In this document: one piece after another, positions 7,233 through 15,172 of the stretch
Layout of the letters: each line of letters begins with the position of its first letter
How positions within the stretch are numbered: the first letter of the stretch is position 1
Source of the DNA: Paenibacillus lemnae
GTDB lineage: Bacteria; Bacillota; Bacilli; Paenibacillales; Paenibacillaceae
Assembly (NCBI RefSeq): GCF_012933385.1
Contig: NZ_JABBPN010000020.1
Location: 19,902 to 83,901, forward strand
Length of the DNA stretch: 64,000 bases
Direction of reading: 5' to 3'
Notes under the pieces: model-generated
What the model was told of the DNA's origin: nothing
Database searches by the model: none
The model's input: only the letters and a program-made list of their open reading frames with translations
Made by a program: the position numbers and the translations under genes

Positions 7233-9923
7233 TTATTTGCCGGATGGGCTTCCGACTTTCACGCTGCCGCTCAGACGGATATCATCAGATGCGCTGCCCA
7301 CATAGATAGGCACATCACCTTTTGGCATTACCCACTCATTGTCCTGCTCATCCCAGTAGGACAAGGCTTTGCGGTCAAGTTCGATGTTGACACGCTGCTG
7401 CTTGCCAGCTTTCAGATCAATCTTGGCCCAGCCAGCGAGCTGCTTCTCTGGCGTTTCTACCGCAGTTGGCAGACTACCTACATATACCTGCACGACTTCG
7501 GATCCAGCTACTTTACCGGTATTCCGGACGTTCAGTGAAACCTCAATCGTGGCCTTCTTGTTCTTCCCTTTACCGCCCTTGGTCTTCACTTTAAGGTTGC
7601 GATAGCTAAAGTCTGTGTAAGACAAACCATGACCAAATGCAAAGGCCGGTTTCAGGTTCAGCTTGTCGTAACCTTTGTAACCTACAAAGATACCGTCGGA
7701 ATAATCACCGATTCCGTTTACACCAGGGAATTGAGCTTCCTTGGATACCGGCGTTTGCGTTTCATCCACAGGGAATGTTACAGGAAGCTTACCGGATGGG
7801 TTCACTTCCCCAAACAGAATACGCGCTACGGCATTACCCTGTTCTTGTCCGCCGTACCATGCCTGAACAATACCCTCTACATCATCTTTCCAGGAATCCA
7901 TTTCGACCGCACGTCCACTCATTTGAACAACGATCGTTTTAGGATTTACCTTCGCTACCTCGCGGATCAGCTGCTCCTGATTGTTTGGCAGCTCCAGATC
8001 GGAACGATCCACATATCCTTCACTGTCATAGGTGCGGGTTACGACCACTGCCACGTCGGACTTCTTGGCCAGCTCGATGGCTTTTTTCATTTTTGCGTCT
8101 ACGGCTTCTTCCGGTGCTTCCCATCCGAAACGAATCTGAGGACCCATGTCGCGTCCTTTGAACGGAGGGTTGTCCGAACGGTATTCAATACGCACATTGT
8201 GAGCTTCGCCTTCGGTCAGCTCGATTTCTTTCTTCGTTGTTGACAGTGTTGTCCCTTTGTTCTCAAACAGCAGCTCATCATCCAGATACAGCTGGCTTGA
8301 ACCCAGGCTGGTCAGGGACAATGTGTACTTGCCTGTAGCCGGTGCTTTGATCGAACCGGTCCAGCGTGCCGACATTTTCTTGTTGAATGAAAGCGGCGTA
8401 AGTGGAAGCTTCGGTGACTGGGCATTAAAGCCTTCATAGTTATAGAAACCGAAGTTTACATTAACCTGTCCATCTGTGCGTTCCAGAGACGGGTCGCCTT
8501 CCATATCAATGTTCGTCCAGTATTGAGCTTTCAAACCTGTTTTATTCTCTCCATAGCTGTTTTCCGCAGGTGACGGAGTCAGAATGGCAGAAGGTACAGC
8601 AGAAGGACCATTAAAGGCATCTCCGCCGGAAATAGGATCGGTACCCGGTTCGTATTGAACCTTCACCTTTTTACCTGCGATCTTCTGAATGCCTTCCAGC
8701 GGGCTTACTGTGTAAGTCGGGTTAACGAGACTGCTGCCGCCGCCGGCTGCTGAAGCGTTATCTGCATCCGGACCAATCACAGCAATTGACTTCATATTTT
8801 TCTTGGACAATGGCAGCACATTGTCATTGTTTTGCAGCAGCACCATGCTTTGTTCTGCAAATTCACGGGCTTTTTTGCCATTGGCTTTCGCGTTGATCTT
8901 CACATTTTGAACCGGATTGTCAAACAATCCTTTCTCAAACATCTGCAGCAGAATTCGGCTGACCATATCGTCCAGCTTCTCCTGACTGACTTCGCCATTC
9001 TTCACAGCGGTCAGCAGCTGATCTCCCCATTTGCCAAAAGGCTCGCCTGGCGTCTCAAGATCAAGACCCGCATTGGCCGATTTGGCGGTGCTGAGGTTCG
9101 CACCATAGTCACTCATAATAAAGCCTTTAAAGCCAAATTGTTTTTTCAGTATATCGGTCATCATCTCTTGATTTTCACAAGCGTATGTACCGTTCACCTG
9201 GTTAAATGAGCACATGGCCGAAGCCAGTCCAGCTTTTTCTACCACTTCTGCAAATGGCCGTGCATATACTTCCTGAATCGTACGCTCACTCGCTACAGCA
9301 TTCGTAGAGAAGCGCTCTGTCTCCTGATTGTTCAGAATATAATGCTTCGCTGTAGCCAGGACCGGATTACTCTGGATCCCGTTCACATAAGCTGTTCCCA
9401 TGGAAGATGTCAACAGCGGATCTTCCCCGAACGATTCAAAGTTCCGTGAGCCCCAGGGGGTACGGGCGATATCGAGCCCGGGTCCGAGCAGCACATTATG
9501 TGTTGTATTGTAAGCTTCCTTACCGATCAGATCGCCGTACTTCTTGGCAAGATCAAGATCCCAGGAAGCCGCAAGCGCAATCGGAGCCGGAAGCGCCGTG
9601 GATTTCTTATCCTGTACATCCGGGTTGGCGATCCGCACACCTGCCGGCCCGTCCGCCATCTGCAGCGCCGGAATGCCGAGACGCTCCAAGCCATCGTTAT
9701 AAAATCCGTAATAATTGTTCACCTTGCCTGTTACAAATCCGACCTTTTCCTCCAGTGTCATCGCCTGAAGCAGCAATTCCGTCCGCTCTTCAGCTGACAG
9801 GGAAGTGTTCATCCAAGGCCGGTCATTGTCTGCTGCAGCATACGCCTGAAGCGGCGAAACTGCTACTGTTGCGATTAAGAGCAGCATGAACCATACTCGG
9901 ATTGAAAATCTCTTAGAAGTCAT
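7233..9923 (-). CDS. Secreted glycoside hydrolase family 3 beta-glucosidase with PA14 domain
   Basis: This encodes a secreted exo-acting beta-glycosidase. The chosen start is the ATG at 9923 (MTSKRFS), 8 bases after AAGGAG; the ATG at 9929 is too close to it. The signal peptide ends near AYA-A. Domain order: GH3 N-terminal barrel (about 40-370) with KHYILNNQE and the nucleophile Asp in IMSDYGA (about residue 272); GH3 C-terminal domain (from about 380, VLLQNNDNVLPL) interrupted by a PA14 sugar-binding insertion (AQYWTN to RFGWEAP); then a fibronectin-III-like domain (FSYRNLKVK). Length 896 fits the PA14-containing group. A 20-bp palindrome lies just before the ribosome site and a folded region further upstream, so expression is probably controlled. 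The substrate is likely a beta-gluco-oligosaccharide, supplied with the GH30 enzyme. Confidence 0.92.
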   Translation of the reverse strand: MTSKRFSIRVWFMLLLIATVAVSPLQAYAAADNDRPWMNTSLSAEERTELLLQAMTLEEKVGFVTGKVNNYYGFYNDGLERLGIPALQMADGPAGVRIANPDVQDKKSTALPAPIALAASWDLDLAKKYGDLIGKEAYNTTHNVLLGPGLDIARTPWGSRNFESFGEDPLLTSSMGTAYVNGIQSNPVLATAKHYILNNQETERFSTNAVASERTIQEVYARPFAEVVEKAGLASAMCSFNQVNGTYACENQEMMTDILKKQFGFKGFIMSDYGANLSTAKSANAGLDLETPGEPFGKWGDQLLTAVKNGEVSQEKLDDMVSRILLQMFEKGLFDNPVQNVKINAKANGKKAREFAEQSMVLLQNNDNVLPLSKKNMKSIAVIGPDADNASAAGGGSSLVNPTYTVSPLEGIQKIAGKKVKVQYEPGTDPISGGDAFNGPSAVPSAILTPSPAENSYGENKTGLKAQYWTNIDMEGDPSLERTDGQVNVNFGFYNYEGFNAQSPKLPLTPLSFNKKMSARWTGSIKAPATGKYTLSLTSLGSSQLYLDDELLFENKGTTLSTTKKEIELTEGEAHNVRIEYRSDNPPFKGRDMGPQIRFGWEAPEEAVDAKMKKAIELAKKSDVAVVVTRTYDSEGYVDRSDLELPNNQEQLIREVAKVNPKTIVVQMSGRAVEMDSWKDDVEGIVQAWYGGQEQGNAVARILFGEVNPSGKLPVTFPVDETQTPVSKEAQFPGVNGIGDYSDGIFVGYKGYDKLNLKPAFAFGHGLSYTDFSYRNLKVKTKGGKGKNKKATIEVSLNVRNTGKVAGSEVVQVYVGSLPTAVETPEKQLAGWAKIDLKAGKQQRVNIELDRKALSYWDEQDNEWVMPKGDVPIYVGSASDDIRLSGSVKVGSPSGK

Positions 9924-9947
9924 GTTCATTTCTCCTTCTCGTTGTTT

Positions 9948-9967
9948 CTTGTATACGTGTATACAAG
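9948..9967 (-). promoter_or_regulatory. 20-bp palindromic operator-like site before GH3
   Basis: CTTGTATAC-GT-GTATACAAG has perfect 9-bp arms. It resembles operators of GntR-family repressors, whose cores carry TTGTATACAA-like sequence. It ends about 10 bases before the Shine-Dalgarno of the GH3 gene, where a repressor would block transcription or initiation. The regulator is not in this window. Confidence 0.6.
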
Positions 9968-10151
9968 GATTCAAATGCATCATCCAGCTGCCTGACCTCA
10001 TGATGCCAGGAAACATGGGATGATTCATTTCGCTTACAACGATAAAGGAGTGTCTCCCTGATTACATCCCCTTAAATATGGAAAACAGGATGTGCTTCAT
10101 GCCACTAGTTCTTAAGTATCAGTTCGATCTCACAGCACATAACAGGTTAAG

Positions 10152-10216
10152 TAAGCGAATCAATGACAGATTTGTCATCATATTTGGAAGGTTTCAAAAA
10201 CCTTAAAATTCGCTTA
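10152..10216. repeat. Nested inverted repeats: possible three-way-junction structure
   Basis: An outer 9-bp stem (TAAGCGAAT 10152-10160 with ATTCGCTTA 10208-10216) encloses two further hairpins: ATGACA/TGTCAT (10163-10178, 4-base loop) and AAGGTTT/AAACCTT (10188-10204, 3-base loop). The three helices together form a compact junction on either strand. There is no T-run, so it is not a plain terminator. Confidence 0.5.
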
Positions 10217-10303
10217 AAAACAGTCATTCCTACCTAGGCGTATCTTTTCAACAAATATCCTAAATGATCCTCTGATGTTAAAGTAAGCATTTTATTTTTA
10301 TCT

Positions 10304-10960
10304 TTATCTGATAGCCAGCCTGCTGTTCTGAACGACTGCAAGCCACTGATCCGCAAGAATCTGATGGCCTGCCGTGGTCGGATGGATACCATCCCAAACC
10401 CAATAAGACGCTTCCGCCACCTGACAGGCTTCATCCAGTGCTGCCTGCAGCGGTACCCATACGGCGTCAAATTCATGGGCCAGCTGTTTGACGATGTGCT
10501 GATACTCTGTCACTTTGGCTATTAAGCCTTCCCAGTTTCTATCCTGAGCTCCTGCTTGTACTACAAACGGTTCACATAAAATCAAGCCCGTCCCCGGCAG
10601 CACCTCTCGCGTTTCCTCCAGCAGATGGCGGTAAACCCGCTCGAACCGGTCTGTAGCCCCTGCGGGCAGGCCTTCCGCAATTTTAGCTGCATCATTTACA
10701 CCCGCCAGTATACTAAGTACATCCGGCTGCAGGGAGATGGCGTCTTCATTCCACCTTGCGTAAAGATCGGAGACCCGGTTGCCGCTGATTCCCCGGTTTA
10801 TAAATTCCGGCGTAGTGGCAGCCAGGTCACGGCCCAGCCGTGCAGCGATGATATACGGATATCCATGCCCCAGGATATGGTTCGGATCATCATTTCTTCC
10901 CCGGCTCCCGTCGGTTATGGAGTCCCCTTGAAACAAAATTTTTAAAGACTGGCTTCTCAT
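10304..10960 (-). CDS. SGNH/GDSL-family esterase
   Basis: This encodes a small (218-residue) cytoplasmic-looking hydrolase of the SGNH superfamily. All four blocks are visible: block I GDSITDG (nucleophile Ser about residue 14), block II with a conserved Gly in NRGISGN, block III GVND, and block V DGIHPTTAGH carrying the catalytic Asp-His pair. The ATG at 10960 is chosen because AAGGGGTG lies 6 bases before it and the GDSL fold starts at once; an upstream extension would add an unrelated segment. There is no signal peptide. Proteins of this size often remove acetyl groups from carbohydrates, which would suit a neighbour of GH3 and GH30, but a lipase or other esterase role is equally possible. 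It reads toward the GH3 gene with a 380-base gap. Confidence 0.88.
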   Translation of the reverse strand: MRSQSLKILFQGDSITDGSRGRNDDPNHILGHGYPYIIAARLGRDLAATTPEFINRGISGNRVSDLYARWNEDAISLQPDVLSILAGVNDAAKIAEGLPAGATDRFERVYRHLLEETREVLPGTGLILCEPFVVQAGAQDRNWEGLIAKVTEYQHIVKQLAHEFDAVWVPLQAALDEACQVAEASYWVWDGIHPTTAGHQILADQWLAVVQNSRLAIR

Positions 10961-11055
10961 ATTAAACACCCCTTCATGATGCACCTGTTCCAGTGCTCGC
11001 TTATTACGGTTTCGATAACCTGATGACCAGCACCTGCTGTAATCTCTCATTTCAC

Positions 11056-11086
11056 ACAAAAAAAAAGGAACCCGTAAGGCTCCTTT
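11056..11086 (-). terminator. Terminator after the DUF1540 gene
   Basis: AAAGGAACCC...GGCTCCTTT hairpin followed on the minus strand by a run of about ten T. It separates the DUF1540 gene from the esterase gene. Confidence 0.8.
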
Positions 11087-11102
11087 CCTTTTGTACAAAC
11101 GT

Positions 11103-11255
11103 CTATTTCGCTTCAAAAGTTCGGCAATCGGTTTCGGCAGGTTTTCTGGCTTCTCTCGGATTGTGACTCGCAACAAAAATGGAAGAAGCACTGCATTTGT
11201 TATCTTGGGCCCAATAACGACAAGAATTCACTTCACACATTACATCTTTAGCCAT
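11103..11255 (-). CDS. Small cysteine-rich DUF1540-domain protein
   Basis: This is a 50-residue protein. The ATG follows a near-perfect AGGAGGTGA with good spacing, and a strong terminator follows the stop. It begins MAKDVMCEVNSC and has four cysteines in the DUF1540 pattern (C7, C12, C21, C44, with CRTF near the end), so it could bind a metal such as Zn2+. The molecular role of DUF1540 proteins is not established, although many Firmicutes carry them. The gene lies 117 bases downstream of the CotH-type gene and in the same direction, so it may be a separate unit or the tail of that operon. Recognition rests on the Cys spacing and the CEVNSC...CSA signature. Confidence 0.82.
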   Translation of the reverse strand: MAKDVMCEVNSCRYWAQDNKCSASSIFVASHNPREARKPAETDCRTFEAK

Positions 11256-11371
11256 GGTTGCTCACCTCCTCAGAAGATTCATCATTCCTAACATTTGCTT
11301 ATCCTTTATTAACCACGATCTCAGCTTTTGAGACGCCAATCTCAAAAAAATCAAATCTTTTCTGCTGCCGC

Positions 11372-13165
11372 TTACAGCCGGTGTCTACGGAAGAATTTCA
11401 CGAATACACATGCCAGGATCAGAATAAGGACCGCTATTCCGGCAGTCATTGCCTCCGCAGCGCTGCCTTGGCTGCTCGGCTCACCCATGCCGCCGTTCAT
11501 GCCGGGCATACCGCCCCGCTCACCGCCCATATCCGGGCGGTTCATGCCTCCAGGCATTTGTCCATTGCCCCGGCCCGGGAATTGGCCCATTTGTCCGCCG
11601 TTTTGGACATCCTGTACACCAGTGCCATCCTGTCCGTTCTGCGTCTGACCATTCTGAGCTTCGGGCGGCATCTGTCCATTGAATGCCGCAGGAGCATCGC
11701 CGTTAGCTGCGTTGTTGCCACCTGCATCGCCGCCGGGTGCAAAACCGCCGGGTGCACCATCAGGCACACCGCCCGCTGCACCGCCGCCTGCGTTACCGCC
11801 CGCGCCTCCCCCATCTCCAGGCATGCCCATGCCTCCTCCACTGCCGGAGCCATCACCCGAGGAAGGGATCGTGCCGTCCAGCTGCTGGGATATCTGTTCT
11901 ACCTGGGTGCTGTTCGTCGTTTTCAGAGCTTCCACACTCTGCTTGAACTCGTCAAATGTATAAAAAGCGTTGGGGTCCTTCTCCACATCCTCGGAGATGA
12001 GTGCATACAGCTCCTGCACACGTGCGTGGAATATATCCTCTTGCAAAAATACGTCGATCGTTTCCTGAAGAATGGCATGATACTTCTCCTTATACTCTTC
12101 CTGCTCCAGAAGTTTGGCCACAAGCGGCCGCTCAGCTAAAGCACCTTGGGTGGGCTCATCAATCAGAAGAGAAGAAGATCCCAGGCCTCCAAATGCCATG
12201 TTGTAATCCCATGGCAGTACGGAGAACACCCCTTTTTGTTCATATAAATAGTAGTTTTGCTTATTTTGTCCGATATAGCTGTCTGTGTTTTGAGTGGCGA
12301 CATTGAGGGCGATATATTTCAACACTTCTTCTACATCCAGCACACTTTCGTAATCTGATCCGTTGTTGAGCTCATCGATCATATTCACCAGCGCTGTATC
12401 GTCATTTCCCTTCGATTTCTTGGCGAGTGCGGAATAGTCGTCTGCATTATCACTGATCCACTGCAGATCTCCTCCATTCCCGGTCATCTCCGCTTTGTAC
12501 AGCGCTCCCGTGCTGTTATCAAAATATCGCTCCAGATAAGCACTGCCAATCTGCTCCACTGCCAGATACGTGCCATACCGCTCTCCGTTAATGTATATAT
12601 TGACATAAGAATGTTTAGGAACAGGCAGCCCCATCTTCTCCGCAAGCTCATACGTCAGAAATTCACGCATGGAGGATGCATCGCTGTAATTGTTGTTCAG
12701 GTTGATTTTGGAGATGCCGAACAGGTTCTGACTCGATATAAATTCGTCAAACGACAGTTTAAAGCTGTACCGGTCTGAATCCGGCATGCTCACCACGGAT
12801 CTAAGGCTCAGATTCCCTTTGGTCCGGATTCCGATGTTGTCGATTCTTACGCCATTATAATCCACAGAAGCTGTCTTCATCTCCTCATTCGATGCGTTGT
12901 CCAGCATGTCCTGGAAATCGTCCGCATCCAGTGTAATCTTCACATCGACCACCTTGTCTTCGGCAAAGATGGTGCTGTCCAGATTTTGTTCATCCTCACT
13001 TTTGGCTGAGCTCTCCGCATCTGCATCTCCCTGTGGCTGTGCCTCCGCCTGTGGCATGATCTGGGATGCCGGATTTTCATAGCCGTTCCATATCACACCG
13101 ATCAGCAGCAGGATGCCGAAAAGACAGGCCAAAAACGGTACGCCGGCTTTATTGTTCATTTGCAT
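11372..13165 (-). CDS. CotH-family kinase, membrane-anchored at both ends
   Basis: This is a predicted atypical protein kinase of the CotH family; B. subtilis CotH phosphorylates spore-coat proteins. Residues 9-27 form an N-terminal hydrophobic anchor, followed by an acidic linker. The CotH domain runs about 65-390 with the family signatures GIRTKGN, FGISKINLNNNYSD, SMREFLTYELAEK, GTYLAVEQ and the LPWDYNMAFGG metal/ATP motif. A Gly/Met/Pro-rich low-complexity tail (about 430-565, with repeats such as GQMPGGMN) precedes a C-terminal membrane helix (ILILACVFVKFF) and the RRHRL end. GGTGAG precedes two possible ATGs six bases apart. It is the last gene of a VTC - DUF4956 - CotH operon. The substrate and any link to sporulation are unknown. 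The repeat tail is unusual compared with coat-type CotH. Confidence 0.9.
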   Translation of the reverse strand: MQMNNKAGVPFLACLFGILLLIGVIWNGYENPASQIMPQAEAQPQGDADAESSAKSEDEQNLDSTIFAEDKVVDVKITLDADDFQDMLDNASNEEMKTASVDYNGVRIDNIGIRTKGNLSLRSVVSMPDSDRYSFKLSFDEFISSQNLFGISKINLNNNYSDASSMREFLTYELAEKMGLPVPKHSYVNIYINGERYGTYLAVEQIGSAYLERYFDNSTGALYKAEMTGNGGDLQWISDNADDYSALAKKSKGNDDTALVNMIDELNNGSDYESVLDVEEVLKYIALNVATQNTDSYIGQNKQNYYLYEQKGVFSVLPWDYNMAFGGLGSSSLLIDEPTQGALAERPLVAKLLEQEEYKEKYHAILQETIDVFLQEDIFHARVQELYALISEDVEKDPNAFYTFDEFKQSVEALKTTNSTQVEQISQQLDGTIPSSGDGSGSGGGMGMPGDGGGAGGNAGGGAAGGVPDGAPGGFAPGGDAGGNNAANGDAPAAFNGQMPPEAQNGQTQNGQDGTGVQDVQNGGQMGQFPGRGNGQMPGGMNRPDMGGERGGMPGMNGGMGEPSSQGSAAEAMTAGIAVLILILACVFVKFFRRHRL

Positions 13166-13183
13166 ATTCTCACCACCATTATT

Positions 13184-13894
13184 TTAAGATACATAATCGC
13201 CGTTATAGCTGATCAGCACCGCATTCTTCACCCCGTTCAAAGCGGAGAGCTGGTTCACAAAAGTCCCTTCCTTATCTCTCAGACGAACTTCCAGCGTCAT
13301 TTCAATGTTATTGGCCGAAACGGTTTTTTGCTTCACATTGTAACGTTTCACGATGGAACCCAGTTTCTTGTGGATCTCCTGCTCGCTGTGCTGACTATCA
13401 CAGTTGACGACCAGAAGATACGGCGTATCCACGATCGGATTTTTGATGAAGACCAGCATGATGATTCCTACAATGACAGAGCCAATCACAGCCAGCGTAT
13501 AGAATCCCGCCCCGGTTACGATCCCGGCTGCAGCAGACCAGAACAGAAAAATCAGATCTGTCGGATCCTTAATCGGCGTACGAAAACGGACAATACTGAG
13601 CGCACCAACCATACCGAGCGAGAGGATCAGGTTGGAGTTTATCGCCATAATGACCAGCGCAGTGACCATCGTCATGCCGATCAGAGACACATTGAAGCTT
13701 TTGGAATAAAGAACGCCGCTGAAAATCCGCTTGTAGAGCAAATACACGAAGAAACCGATGGCAAAAGCGATGGCAAAGGTAATGAGCATCTTGGAAATGG
13801 TAATATCTGATTCGAAATTGGTGATGAATGAACTTTTAATGATATCCGTAAACGTCGTCGTATCCTGATTTGTGGTGGTGTTTGTTGTATCCAT
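13184..13894 (-). CDS. DUF4956 integral membrane protein
   Basis: This is a membrane protein of 236 residues with a Thr/Asn-rich N-terminus, about four hydrophobic segments (ITFAIAFAIGFFVYLL, ALVIMAI, IFLFWSAAAGIV, LAVIGSVIVGIIMLVF) and a soluble C-terminal ferredoxin-like part of about 80 residues. The motif SIVRFRTPIKDP after the second helix is characteristic of DUF4956. The start at 13894 is 2 bases after the stop of the upstream gene, and its GGGAGGATT ribosome site lies inside that gene, so translation is probably coupled. DUF4956 genes typically sit beside VTC-domain polyphosphate polymerases and CotH kinases, as here. A transport or membrane scaffold role is suspected for this group but unproven. 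Confidence 0.87.
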   Translation of the reverse strand: MDTTNTTTNQDTTTFTDIIKSSFITNFESDITISKMLITFAIAFAIGFFVYLLYKRIFSGVLYSKSFNVSLIGMTMVTALVIMAINSNLILSLGMVGALSIVRFRTPIKDPTDLIFLFWSAAAGIVTGAGFYTLAVIGSVIVGIIMLVFIKNPIVDTPYLLVVNCDSQHSEQEIHKKLGSIVKRYNVKQKTVSANNIEMTLEVRLRDKEGTFVNQLSALNGVKNAVLISYNGDYVS

Positions 13895-13896
13895 AC

Positions 13897-14610
13897 TTAA
13901 TAATCCTCCCAAGTGTTTGATTTCAAATATTTGCGGCAGATGACGTATTTCGAAGCGGACTGCTTCTGCAGTCCCTCCATCTGAACCGCGGCACGAATAT
14001 ATTCCGGCAGGTAATCGTCATATTTGACCTCCAGAATCATCAGGTCTTCATCCAGAGCCCGGATAGACGTCAGGTCCTTGTTGAAGATATCTGTCTGATG
14101 AAGGCCCGTGCGAAGCTCCTTGTCGAACGTTATCCGGACATTTCCGTGTGTGTACACATACGGCTCCCGGACATAGTCCACAATGACTTTCGGAGCAAGG
14201 CGTCGATGCTTCATCTGGTGATACATCTCCATCAGCAGCGGCTTGTCCGGCACATACAGAACCTCGAGATTTCCCTGCAGGATTTGTTCGTACATCTCCC
14301 GAGTAATCGGTTCTTTCACTTTGGCAATGTAGTCGCGCATCTTTATTTTTTTCTCCAGATGAATCACGTTATCGCTGATGTTGTAGATCCGGATGCGGTA
14401 CTTCGCGCGTCTTGCAATCCCCCCCAGCTTCTCGTGAAGTGCCGTGTTGTCCATGTCATCGAAATACAGGCTGCGGATATGATACTCCCCCGTGCTTCCA
14501 ACATGCTGATCCTGAGCAATCAATGATCTCAGCCTGGTCGACATGACGTGATGCTGATGGCGATTGATGAAAAACTTCAGCTCATTGCGGTATTTCAATG
14601 TCTGATTCAT
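13897..14610 (-). CDS. VTC-domain polyphosphate polymerase-like protein
   Basis: This 237-residue protein carries the VTC catalytic fold, which in yeast Vtc4 makes polyphosphate from ATP inside a basic tunnel. Visible hallmarks are the N-terminal YRNELKFFI, RSLYFDD, the basic strand AKYRIRIYN, HLEKKIKM, KVIVDYVREPYVY, RITFDKELRTG and the acidic LEVKYDDYLPEYI near the end. These supply the alternating basic and acidic tunnel residues. The ATG follows GGGGGAGCC. It is the first gene of the operon with DUF4956 and CotH. No membrane segment is present, so it is probably held at the membrane by DUF4956. Function is by family. The product in bacteria with this arrangement has not been established and may differ from polyphosphate. 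Confidence 0.88.
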   Translation of the reverse strand: MNQTLKYRNELKFFINRHQHHVMSTRLRSLIAQDQHVGSTGEYHIRSLYFDDMDNTALHEKLGGIARRAKYRIRIYNISDNVIHLEKKIKMRDYIAKVKEPITREMYEQILQGNLEVLYVPDKPLLMEMYHQMKHRRLAPKVIVDYVREPYVYTHGNVRITFDKELRTGLHQTDIFNKDLTSIRALDEDLMILEVKYDDYLPEYIRAAVQMEGLQKQSASKYVICRKYLKSNTWEDY

Positions 14611-14732
14611 CCGTCAGGCTCCCCCTATAATTCCATATTCCCGTCCGTTGTTCGGGTACATTTCGAATTATAGGCGCTGAATCTGATATCTATCTGAAAA
14701 AGGGCTGAATGTTAGCTGAAGGTTTCCTGCAC

Positions 14733-14773
14733 AAAAAAAAGCAGATATCCGCTGCAAACGGCATACCTGCTTT
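14733..14773 (-). terminator. Terminator of the small membrane protein gene
   Basis: AAAGCAG...CTGCTTT outer stem with an inner CCG/CGG pairing, followed on the minus strand by eight T. It also insulates the VTC operon. Confidence 0.75.
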
Positions 14774-14839
14774 ACTCTCTGACACTATATTCAAATTCGT
14801 TGTCGACCCTCGGGCCGATTCCCATGAAAATACCTGCCT

Positions 14840-15028
14840 TTATTTGCGGCGATGCTTGGTGATCCGGGTGTACATGATAAGTGCAGTAATCATCATCGCT
14901 ATAAAACCAAGGCTTTCTGCATTTTCTCGATTCATTCCGAACAGCATACACAGATTTGTAACCAGGCTGTTCGTTAAAACCGCCGTCAAGATCAGCATGA
15001 TCGGCCGCCACACGTTATACCTTTTCAT
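14840..15028 (-). CDS. Small two-helix membrane protein, unknown function
   Basis: This 62-residue protein begins at the ATG at 15028 (MKRYNVW) behind GGGAGTGGG about 10 bases upstream. The longer frame from 15085 would include part of the promoter. Two hydrophobic helices (IMLILTAVLTNSLVTNLCMLF and LGFIAMMITALIMY) are separated by a short charged loop NRENAE, and the end is basic (TKHRRK). It has its own extended -10 element (15084-15092) and a strong terminator, so it is a monocistronic unit. I do not recognise a family. The lengths and topology suit a small membrane regulator or accessory protein, but nothing in the sequence specifies one. Confidence 0.6.
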   Translation of the reverse strand: MKRYNVWRPIMLILTAVLTNSLVTNLCMLFGMNRENAESLGFIAMMITALIMYTRITKHRRK

Positions 15029-15083
15029 CTTCTTAAGACCCACTCCCGACTGAAACCTTCTAGCATGGTTTGAATTCAGTGCC

Positions 15084-15092
15084 ATTATATCA
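15084..15092 (-). promoter_or_regulatory. Extended -10 promoter element
   Basis: TGATATAAT on the minus strand is a complete extended -10 (TGnTATAAT). It lies 56 bases upstream of the small membrane protein start. No good -35 is seen, as is common for extended -10 promoters. Confidence 0.45.
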
Positions 15093-15172
15093 TAAAAAGG
15101 GTGCGCTTACATTGCAGGGCCACCTCATGCTGGTGGCTTTCAGTGAAAATCAGATTGACTATGGATCGATAC

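Larger units (their letters stand above)
9930..10303. other. Non-coding region between GH3 and the SGNH esterase
   Basis: No credible gene lies here. From left to right it holds the GH3 Shine-Dalgarno (9932-9938), a 20-bp palindrome (9948-9967), a weak cre-like site (10025-10038 on the minus strand, two mismatches) and a nested set of inverted repeats at 10152-10216. No convincing -35/-10 pair was found. Confidence 0.7.

Noticed and set aside
11258..12139. Plus-strand frame opposite the Gly-rich tail of the CotH protein
   Set aside because: An artefact of the Gly/Pro/Met codon repeats; no ribosome site and no family.
15119..15137. Hairpin GCCACC / GGTGGC after ydjI considered as a terminator
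   Set aside because: No T-run follows on the minus strand, and the stem is only 6 bp.
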